From: Megaleporinus macrocephalus
Taxonomy: Eukaryota; Chordata; Actinopteri; Characiformes; Anostomidae
Direction: 5' to 3'
Length of the DNA: 64,000 nt
Assembly: GCA_021613375.1 (NCBI GenBank)
Contig: CM038716.1
Span: forward strand, 11,061,167-11,125,166
Made by a program: the position numbers and the translations under genes. A model generated the notes under the pieces. It was not told the origin of the DNA. It did no database searches and worked only from the letters and a program-made list of their open reading frames with translations. Of this stretch, positions 38,893-50,800 are shown piece after piece; the first letter of the stretch is position 1, and every line of letters begins with the position of its first letter.

Positions 38893-41800
38893 TTTCAGGG
38901 GTCCTGTACAGTGTGGAAGTAGCCTCGTCCTTCTTTATGGTCAAGACCTACTGGAAAGGGTTCTTCGCTGCTTTCATCAGTGCCTTTGTGTTCAGATTTC
39001 TGCCGGTGTGCGCCGGAAGTTTTGGTATGTCCAGTAATTTAAGTAAGGGCTGGTAAACATTCAGTAGTAAAGCTTTAGACGGTGTTTGTAACACAGTATA
39101 ATAACAACAGACCCTTAAACAGCACCTTAACGCATGTGTAATAGAGGAAAAGACTTCTATGGTACTGAATTTACATATTTATACAATAATTACATCATCA
39201 TCGCATATGCGATAATAAATTGTACAATTTAAATAACTAACTATTTACTTTGAGAATAGAAATAAATAATGACTGTATTAGGTATTACGCAGCGCAATAA
39301 CTTATATATAGCTCAGACCGTCTACCAACACCCTAGCAAAAACCTGGGACATCATAGCAACCATCTAGCAACGTCTTAGCAACCACCCGGGATATGATAA
39401 CAAATGTCTAGCAACACCCCAGCAACCACCCGGGATACGCCAACAAATGTCTAGCAACACCCCAGCAACCACCTGGGATATGATAACAAATGTCTAGCAA
39501 CACCCCAGCAACCACATGGGATATGATAACAAATGTCTAGCAACACCCCAGCAACCACCAGGGATATCCTAACATCCACCTAGCAACCCCCTAACTAACA
39601 CCTGGGATACCATAACACCTGCCTAACAACACCCCAGCAACCCCCTGGGATACCATAACACTTGAGATACAGTAGCAACTGCCCAACTAAAGTGTTGCTA
39701 CTGTGTTGCTAGGTGGTTGCTGTTATACTGGGTGGTTGCAAGGGTGTTGTCAGGAGGTTAGTATGACATCCCAAGTGGTTGTAAAGGTGTTGCAAGGTGA
39801 TTGCTGGGCTGTTGCTTTGGGGTTCCTATGGTATCTTAAGTGGTTGCTAATGTGTTGCTGGGGGGTGCTAGGGTGTTGATGTGGTATTTCAAGTGGTTGC
39901 AGCGTCTAAGGCACTAAGGCACTAAGGCAGTTTCCCAGGTGGTTGCTAGTGTGCTTTTAGACTAATTGCTGTGGTATCCTAGATGATTGTTAGGGTGTTG
40001 CAAGAGGATTAATGTGGTATCCTACATGGGCGCTGGGATGTTGCATGATGGTTGCTAATGTGATGCTCGGTGGTTGCTGTTGTACTGTGTTTTTGCTAGG
40101 GTGTTGTTAGGTGGTTGCTATGGCATCCCAATTAGTTGTAAGCATGTTGCTGGGCAGTTGCTCTGGTATCCCACGTGGTTGCTAGGGCATTGCCTGTGGT
40201 ATCTGCTAATGTGATTGCTAATGTGTTGCTGGGTGGCTGGGTGGTAATTGAGTGTTTTATACAATTGCATCATGCCGTTCATACCTCCTAACTAACACCT
40301 GGGATACCATGACAACTGTCTAGCAACACCCCAGCAACCACCTGGGATGCCATAACACCTGCCCAACAACACCCCAGCAACCACCTGGGATACCATAACA
40401 CTTGAGATAAAGTAGTAGTTGCCCAAACTAAAGAGTTGCTACTGTGTTGCTAGGTGGTTGTTGTTATACTGTGTGGTTGATAGGGTGTTGTCAAGGGTTG
40501 GTATGACATCCCAAGTGGTTGTAAAGGTTGATGCAATGTGGTTGCTGGGCTGTTGCTATGGGGTTCCTATGGTATCTTAAGTAGTTGCTAATGTGTTGCT
40601 GGGGGGTGCTAGGGTGTTGATGTGGTATTTCATATGGTTGCAGCATCTGAGGCAGTTACTGTGGTTTCCCAGGTGGTTGCTAGCGTGCTTTTAGGCAATT
40701 GCTGTGATGACCTAATGACCAAGAAAAGTAGAAGAAGATGAATAGAACAGTATAACAGCAGAGTAACTGTCTGTTTCCTTTACAGAAACCATCACACCTC
40801 TCTTTAAGACCTGGTTCCGCCGGGACCACCCGTACGAGCTTATGGAGCTCCTGTCCTTCTCCGTCCTGGGGTATGTTCTAAGTGTACATGTTGGGGGGTG
40901 GGGTGGAGGGTATAGTTAAATCAGAGTATCACTCTAGCAGTGAAGGAAAACAGGAAGCAGTAATTTGTAAACCTTTGTAAGTTGACACAAAGCATCAAAT
41001 ACGTGCTCCAAACAATAGGGGGCAGCAGATCACCAGAAAGTTTTGATGTCCACCATCACTATCACAAAAATAGAACCTCCAACTCCGCATCACTCTTTAC
41101 CAGTCCACTCTCGGCAGGAAACCACGTTCAGCAGCAACGAAAGAAGTGATAGAAACAAAAGCAGAACACTGTAGCAGTACTACAGTGACTCACCATCACC
41201 TCCTCAGGTACAAACTGGTACTACAGTGACTCACTATCACCTCTTCAGGTACAAAGTGGTACTACAGTGACTCACTATCACCTCTTCAGGTACAAAGTGG
41301 TATTACAGTGACTCACCATCACCTCCTCAGGTACAAACTGGTACTACAGTGACTCACTATCACCTCTTCAGGTACAAAGTGGTACTACAGTGACTCACTA
41401 TCACCTCTTCAGGTACAAAGTGGTATTACAGTGACTCACTATCACCTCTTCAGGTACAAAGTGGTGCTACAGTGACTCACTATCACCTCTTCAGCTACAA
41501 AGTGGTATTTCAGTGACTCACTATCACCTCTTCAGGTACAAAGTGGTATTACAGTGACTCACTATCACCTCTTCAGGTACAAAGTGGTGCTACAGTGACT
41601 CACTATCACCTCTTCAGCTACAAAGTGGTATTTCAGTGACTCACTATCACCTCTTCAGCTACAAAGTGGTATTTCAGTGACTCACTATCACCTCTTCAGC
41701 TACAAAGTGGTATTTCAGTGACTCACTATCACCTCTTCTGGTACAAAGTGGTACTACAGTGACTCACTATCACCTCTTTAGGTACAAAGTGGTATTACAG

Positions 41801-44800
41801 TGACTCACTATCACCTCTTCAGGTACAAAGTGGTGCTACAGTGACTCACTATCACCTCTTCAGCTACAAAGTGGTATTTCAGTGACTCACTATCACCTCT
41901 TCAGCTACAAAGTGGTATTTCAGTGACTCACTATCACCTCTTCTGGTACAAAGTGGTACTACAGTGACTCACTATCACCTCTTTAGGTACAAAGTGGTAT
42001 TACAGTGACTCACTATCACCTCTTCTGGTACAAAGTGGTACTACAGTGACTCACTACCGCCTCTTCAGGTACAAAGTGGTATTTCAGTGACTCACTATCA
42101 CCTCTTCAGGTACAAAGTGGTATTACAGTGACTCACTATCACCTCTTCAGGTACAAAGTGATACTGCTACCTATACTACTTGTGGCAGACCAGGGCTGCA
42201 GCTCTAGTTAGCTAAGAACACCAAAGAGTGAACTTTCCCTGAATTTATATTTGAGTGTCAGTTTTTCCTTAAGGGAAAACATGACGTCTCATAAGTTTAT
42301 TTTCAGGGACCCCCAAAATTTTAATCTTGACATATTCTGTGGTCCAAAGGGTAAATTACAGAAGCCCAGATCTTTCAGGAGCTTGTGTATTTCACAGTTA
42401 AAACATTAAAACGTTTATGAACAGTGCAAGCCATACATCAACGTCCAGAAGCTTATTTAAAATAGACTGACGCTCAGTGTTAACGTGTACTGTGGTCTGA
42501 TGGGTCAACCTTTAAGATTGTTTATGGAAATAATGGATGTTGTGTCTCCGAGAGAAAGAAGAAAAGCACCATTGTTACCAGCATAAAGTTCTAAATCCAG
42601 TGTCTGTCCTGGAACGAGGGGGATGGAGTGGGGGTGGGGGTATTAGTGAAGGCGTGCGCTATATTATTGAGGGGGTGGTATTAGGGTGGTGTTGTATTAA
42701 TGGGTAACCTTCACATCTGTGAAAGCTCCTTAACACAGAACACAATTTGGAGCAACATGCTGCCTTCTAGACTCCGTCTTCTTCAGAGAAACTTCCTGCA
42801 CATGTTACAGCAGCATGGCTGCTACTAATCACTGTTTTCTGTTTTTAATTAGCAGTGTCCCAACTGTTTGTGGTACTAATTTTTATATTAAATTTAATTT
42901 AGTGTTAGACAAATGCTGAATTGCTGAATTAATCTCTGAACTTCTCCTGAATCCTGCCTCTCTCTCTTTCCTAGAATTCTGTGTGGTCTTGCTGGAGCAT
43001 TGTTTGTCCTAGTAAATGGTTTGACGGTGCGCTTCATTAGGAGCCAAAGACCCATCAGCAAGTTCCTCGCCAAGACGTGAGTGCCACAATATTGTGTTAT
43101 CTAGGAACTCCTCAGTGGACAGCTACAGCTTTATTATTAGTACACAAAATCTTGTGTTTGTATGTTTGTGTAGGCGTGTGCTGTATCCCGCATTGGTCAC
43201 TCTTGTGATTGCCACTCTGACCTTCCCCCCTGGATTCGGACAGTTCATGGCAGGCGAGGTAACACCTCGGTTTATTAATGATTTCAAAGCTTCCCTATTA
43301 CTTTCATAGCATTTAATTTATAGTCATTCAGCAGTAACTTGCTTACTGGCCAGGAACTGTTGACCAACTACATTCTGAATAAAAGGGAGATCAATATGAA
43401 CTAACGTCCTCAATTCTTGTGCGTAGCTGACTCAGAGGCAGACCCTGGAAGCCCTTTTTGACAACCACACATGGTCTAAGCACCTTGTCGAGGACCATGA
43501 TTTCGACCCATCCGACCACTCCGTGGCCTGGAAGCACCCCCTAGTCAACGTCTTCGGCACCCTCGCCATCTCCTTCATCATGAAGGTCAGCATACCCCTC
43601 ACAGTTGCCAACATCTTTGCTGTCTTACGCCACATTTGTAGAAGCACCTAAATTAACCTGCTGAACCATTGGTAGAAGAAGGCTTAGCTGAAATGTCACT
43701 CCATGACATAACCAACTCCATGCGGTACTAACAAGGTAACAATTATTGATAATGTCTGATTTATATAGCAGCATCACTCCAACACCCACTCCAGGCAACT
43801 CCGCTAATGCAGAGTAGCGTATCTCATGTGACTGGCCCGGTTGCAGTGTAGCATTGCTCCAGTACCCACTCCAGGCAACTCTGCAAATGCAGTGTAGTAA
43901 TCCCAAGTGACTGGCCTGATTGCGGTGTTGCATCACTCCAGTACCCACGCCAGGCAACTCTGCATAATGCAGAGTAGGGTATCTCAAGCGAATGTCCCCG
44001 TTGCGGTGTAGCATCACTCCAGTACCCACTCCAGGCAGCTTTACAGATGCAGTGTATTGTATCTTAAGTGACAGGTCCAGTTGCGGTATAGCATCGCTCC
44101 AGTACCCATTCCAGGCAACTTTGCAAATGCATTGTAGTCACCTCCAGTGACTGGCCTGGTTGCATTGCTGCACTGCTCCTGTAACCACTTCAGCAGTTTT
44201 GCTGACGCAGTGTAGTAATCCCAAGTGACTGGCCTGATTGCGGTGTTGCAGCACTCCAGTGACCATTTCAGGCAACTTTGCAAATCTCAAGTTACTGGCC
44301 TGGTTGCAGTGTAGCATTACTCCAGTACCCATTCTGGGCAGCTTTGCAAATGCAGTGTAGTAATCTCAAGTGAATGGCCCATTTGCAGTGCAGCGTCGCT
44401 CCACTACCCACTCCAGGCAACTTCGTGAATGATGAGTAGGGTATCCCAAGTGACTGGCCTGGTTGTGTTGTAGCATCGCTCCAGTACCCACTCCAGGCAA
44501 CTTTGCGACTGCTGAGTAGCGTATCTCAAGTGACTGGCCCTCAAGTAACAGCACCCACTCCAGGCAACTTTGCAAATGCAGAAGAGCGTTTCTTAAGTGA
44601 CTGGCCCGGTTGCAGTGTAGCATTGCTCCAGTACCCATTCCAGACAACTCTGCAAATGCAGTGTAGTAATCTCAAGTGACTGGCCTGGTTGCATTGCTGC
44701 ACTGCTCCTGTAACCACTTCATCAGCTTTGCTGACGCAGTGTAGTAATCCCAAGTGACTGGCCTGATTGCAGTGTTGCAGCACTCCAGTGACCATTTCAG

Positions 44801-47800
44801 GCAACTTTGCAAATCTCAAGTTACTGGCCTGGTTGCAGTGTAGCATTACTCCAGTACCCATTCTGGGCAACTTTGCAAATCTCAAGTTACTGGCCTGGTT
44901 GCAGTGTAGCATTACTCCAGTACCCATTCTGGGCAGCTTTGCAAATGCAGTGTAGTAATCTCAAGTGAATGGCCCATTTGCAGTGCAGCGTCGCTCCACT
45001 ACCCACTCCAGGCAACTTCGTGAATGATGAGTAGGGTATCCCAAGTGACTGGCCTGGTTGTGTTGTAGCATCGCTCCAGTACCCACTCCAGGCAACTTTG
45101 CGACTGCTGAGTAGCGTATCTCAAGTGACTGGCCCTCAAGTAACAGCACCCACTCCAGGCAACTTTGCAAATGCAGAAGAGCGTTTCTTAAGTGACTGGC
45201 CCGGTTGCAGTGTAGCATTGCTCCAGTACCCACTCCAGGCAACTCTGCAAATGCAGTGTAGTAATCTCAAGTGACTGGCCTGGTTGCATTGTTGCACTGC
45301 TCCTGTAACCACTTCAGCAGCTTTGCAGATGCAGTGTAGTGATCCCAAGTGCCTGGCTAGATTGCGGTGTTGCAACGCTCCAGTGCCCACTTCAGGCAAC
45401 TTCGCAAATGCAGTTTAGCGTATCTTAAGTGACTGGCTTGGCTGCAGTGTTGCATCACTCCAGCACCCACTCCAGGCAGCTTTGTGAATGATGAGTAGCA
45501 TATCTCAAGTGACTGGCCTGGTTGCAGTGTAGCATCACTCCAGTACCCATTTCAGGCAACTTTGCAGATGCAGTGTAGTAATCTCGAGGGACTGGCCTGG
45601 TGATCATCTTGTATTATAATTGTCTCCTAAAACTGAATAACATGCCCTGTACCTGTTATATGTCCCCAGTTCTTCATGTCGGCGGTGGCCATCTCCATGC
45701 CCGTACCCTGTGGAGCTTTCGTACCAGCTTTCGTGATCGGTAAGTGTGTATACGCTGTGTGTCTTTTTTTGCACTAGGACAGTGTATTTGTGTGCAAGGG
45801 ACATAAACAACTATGTGTTTATGTGATCAGGCGCTTACCTTGGGAGGCTGGTAGGTGAGGTGGCGGCTGTTGTGTTGCCCGATGGAGTTCATTACAATGG
45901 CACAGTCTTCTCTCCAGTACCAGGGAGCTACGCTGTAGCAGGTAAAAACACACGCACGGCACTTTGATGTACACCTTATCACTTTATCAGCTCCACTTAC
46001 TGTACAGGTCCTCCATCAGGACACTGTTGTCTGAAAAGCTTTGCAGTGCTGAGAATGACCCACCACCCTAATAGTATCTGCTCTGTGGTGGTCCTTTGGG
46101 GGTCCTGATCATTAAAGAACAGAGTAATAAAGTATACAGAGAATCAGAAGAACTACAGTCTGTAAGTGTAGCTCCTATATGGTCAGTGGAGCTGATACAG
46201 TGTAGATACAAGGAGGTGTGTGTATACCTAGAAGAGCTGTATTAGCAGGAGGCCAGTTCCTGTCTAGGTATGAGGACCTCTTTTCCATTTTACAGGCGCA
46301 GCTGCATTGTCCGGGGCAGCCACTCACACCATCTCCACAGCCTTAATAGTGTGTGAGTTGACCGGTCAGATCAACTTCCTTTTCCCTATAATCATCTCCG
46401 TCATAGTGGCTAACATAGTGTCCCAGAGCCTCCAGCCGTCGCTGTACGATTCCCTCATCCGCATCCGAAAACTGCCGTATCCAGCAGAGCTCACCTGGGA
46501 CCACCCCGAGTGAGTTCACCATCCACTTCAACTTCTTTTCATCAGCTCTGTAGTTTATCATGAAGACTGATCATCTGATCACATGATACTTTACTTTTCA
46601 AGATCAACTTTAACATGTGGACTGACCTTCACATCTACATGAGCTTGTTGGACATCCTATTCCAAAACCGTGGGCGCTAATATGGAGTCAACCACCTTTG
46701 CAGCTATAACAGCCTCCACTCTTCTGGGAAGGCTTTCCCCAAGATCTGGGAGTGCGTCTGTGGGAATTTAGGCCCAATTAGTCTAAAGAGGTCAGGCCCT
46801 GATGTAAGATCTGATGTAGGATCTCACAACTGATGTTCCAGTTCATCTTAAAGCTGTTCAGTGGGGTTAAGGGGGCCAGGACTGTCTGCAGGCCACTGAA
46901 GTTCCTCCACACCAAACTTCTCAAACCATAGAGCTGGCTTTGGGTACAGGGATCTAGTCATGCTTATCTAAGGGTCCGTGCCCAAAACTCTGAAAATCCC
47001 ACCAAACTTTACTGTCAGCACTCCCCAGATTGGTGCATCAGCGTGATCATCACTCTAGAGAACACTTTTCACTGCTGCATAGTCCAATGTTGGAGTTTTA
47101 CACCACTCCAAAGTCCAGTGATAGAGCTTTTATCTACCCCAGAGTCCAGTGGTGGAGCTTTACACCACTCCAAAGTCCAGTGATAGAGCTTTTATCTACC
47201 CCAGAGTCCAGTGGTAGAGCTTTACACCACTCCAAAGTCCAGTGGTAGAGCTTTACTCCACTCTAAAGTCCAGTGGTAGAGCTTTACTCCACTCTAAAGT
47301 CCAGTGGTGGAGCTTTACACCACTCCAAAGTCCAGTGATAGAGCTTTTATCTACCCCAGAGTCCAGTGGTAGAGCTTTACACCACTCCAAAGTCCAGTGG
47401 TGGAGCTTTACACCACTCCAAAGTCCAGTGGTGGAGCTATACACCACTCCAAAGTCCAGTGGTGGAGCTTTACATCACTCCAGAGTCCAGTGGTAGAGCT
47501 TTACTCTACTCCAGAGTCCAGTGGTGAAGCTTTACTCCACTCCAACTGGTGCTTGGCCTTGGGCATAGTAATTCTAAGCTTTTGTGCAGCTGCTAAGACA
47601 TGGAGACCCAATTAATGAAGCTCCTGGTGTATCAGCTCTTGTGCTGGTGTTGTTGAAGTACATTTCACATATAAGAGCCCTTACAATTGCAGATCTCGCT
47701 AACAGTGACACAATTATAGTCTCTGAGGTCTTCAGCTTATGGTTTTGGAATGTGATGTCCAACAAGCTCATAGAGAAAGTCATGTGTCCACATACTTTTG

Positions 47801-50800
47801 GCCATATACTGTACATGCTCTCATGTATTGTGGTTTACCTAAACATGCATCCTATGTAACAATACACTCTCTCTCAGCAGTAAATCTGAAACTAAGGTGG
47901 AGGACTTCATGGTGAAGGATGTGAAGTATCTCACTCTAAGCTGCACATACAGGGACCTCCACAGAGTCCTGGTCATCGGCCGGTTCAAAAGTATCCCACT
48001 GGTGAAGTCTGAAGGTACCTCCACACACACATTCACATGCAACACAAGGACTATTAACGCACAGCAATGTTCTGGTGGTCTGCCTGACTGTCACAAACTC
48101 AATGCCTCTGTTTTGGTCAGACTCGATGATCTTGCTGGGCACTATTGAGCGCGTGCAGCTCCAGGCCCTGCTCTCCCAGCAGCTTGGCCGTGCTCGGCGG
48201 CTGGAGGACCTCCGCGAGCGTGCTCAGATCGAGTGGAAGCCCAGCGGCGAGGAAGGGGACGAAAAAGGTGCCCAAGAGGTAAGAACTGAGACAAGAGACG
48301 GTACCAGTCAGCGGGGATGCATTAATATACAGACACATCGTTGGGTCTGTCTCAAAACCTAATGAGCTGTCTACATAGACAACATTCTACATCATAGCAT
48401 GCACTCACCCGACATGAAACTCTAACCCTAACCCTATAACCCTATAACCCTAATCCTATAACCCTAACCCCTAACCCTATAACCTTAACCCTATAACCTT
48501 AACCCTATAACCCTAACCCTATAACCCTACAACCATATAACACTAACCCTATAACCCTATAACCCTAACCCTATAACACTAACCTTATAACCTTAACCCT
48601 ATAACACTTACCCCATAACACTAACCCTATAACCCTATAACCCTAACCCTATAACCTTAACCCTATAACCCTATAACCCTACAACCATATAACACTAACC
48701 CTATAACCCTATAACCCTAACCCTATAACTCTAACCCTATAACACTAACCTTATAACCTTAACCCTATAACACTTACCCCATAACACTAACCCTATAACC
48801 CTATAACTCTAACCCTATAACACTAACCTTATAACCTTAACCCTATAACACTTACCTTATAACCTTAACCCTATAACACTTACCCCATAACACTAACCCT
48901 ATAACCCTATAACACTAACCCTATAACCCTATAGCCCTAACCCTGTAACCCTAATCCTATAACCCTAACCCCCAACCCTATAACCTTAACCCTATAACCT
49001 TAACCCTATAACCCTAACCCTATATCCCTACAACCATATAACACTAACCCTATAACCCTAACCCTATAACCCTATAACCCTAACCCTATAACTTTAACCC
49101 TATAACACTAACTTTATACCCTTAACCCTATAACACTAACCCTATAACCCTATAACACTAACCCTATAACCCTATAGCCCTAACCCTATAAGCCTAATCC
49201 TATAACACTAAACCTATAACACTACCCTATAACCCAAACCCTATATCCCTATAAACCTAACCCTATAACCCTAAACCTATAACACTAACCCTATAACACT
49301 AACCCTAAAACCCAAACCCTATAACTCTAACCCTATAACACTAACCTTATAACTCTAACCCTATAACACTAACATTATAACCTTAACACTATAACACTAA
49401 CCCTATAACCCTATAGCCCTAACCCTATAACCCTAACCCTATAACCCTATAAACCTAACCCTATAACCCTATAATCCTAACCCTATATCCCGAATACCTG
49501 ACATGTAGGCTGTCTCAAGATGTGTTAGGATAACCCTAACCTAACTCTAACCCTATAACCCTAACACTACAACCTGAATCCTGACATGTAGGCTGTCTGA
49601 AGTAATGTTAAGATAACCCTAATCCTAAACTAACCTTAACCCTATGACACTAACCCTAATCTCCCCACATGTTAGACTAAACCTAACCCAATAACCTGAA
49701 TCCCGACATGTAGGCTGACTCCAGACGTTAGGATAACCCTAACCTAACCTTAAACCTATAACACTAATCCTAACCCTAATCCCAACATATAGGCTGTCTC
49801 CCGATGTTAGACTAAACCTAACTCTAACCCTATAACCCTAACCCTATAACCCTAACCCTATAACCCTAACCCTATAACACTAACCCTATAACACTAACCC
49901 CTAACCCTATAACCCTAACCCTATAACCCTAACCCTATAACACTAACCCTATAACACTAACCCCAACCCTATCCTGCCCTTAACCTTATACAACTAACCC
50001 TAATCCCAACATATAGGCTGTCTCTCGACATGTTAGGCTAAACCTAACCCTAATCCCAACATGTTAGGCTATCCCTAACCCTATAACACTAACCCTATAA
50101 CCCTAACCCTATAACACTAACCCTATAATACTAAACCTAACCCTAATCCCAACATGTTAGGCTATCCCTAACCCTATAACACTAACCCTATAACCCTAAC
50201 CCTATAACACTAACCCTATAATACTAACCGTAACCCTAATCCTGATTTGTAGGCATGTTAGTCTAACCCAACCCTAAACTTAAACACACTGTCTACTATG
50301 GTTTGTGTGTTTCAGGTCTCTGCGAGTGGATTCGGTACCACACACTCATTCTCCTCCAAACCACACAGGAGACCACTAGAGAGCGGTACAGAGTTACTTA
50401 CACACTATACACACCACCAAGCAGATAGTGTTACAGTTTACCTGTACACAGGTAGGTGAAGGTAGTGTTAGACAGTTTACCTGTACACAGGTAGGTGAAG
50501 GTAGTGTTAGACAGTTTACCTGTACACAGGTAGGTGAAGGTAGTGTTAGACAGTTTACCTGTACACAGGTAGGTGAAGGTAGTGTTAGACAGTTTACCTG
50601 TACACAGGTAGGTGAAGGTAGTGGTACAGGTTACTTGTACACAGGTAGGTGAAGGTAGTGTTACAGTTTACCTGTACACAGGTAGGTGAAGGTAGTGTTA
50701 GACAGTTTACCTGTACACAGGTAGGTGAAGGGAGTGTTAGACAGTTTACCTGTACACAGGTAGGTGAAGGTAGTGTTAGACAGTTTATCAGTACACAGGT

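Noticed and set aside
41165..42165. CRISPR-like array of direct repeats
   Set aside because: Repeats are contiguous with no unique spacers, and the setting is a vertebrate intron.
48420..50275. True chromosome end
   Set aside because: The repeat is impure, mixed with CCCTATAA, and is flanked on both sides by coding exons of the same gene, so it is interstitial.
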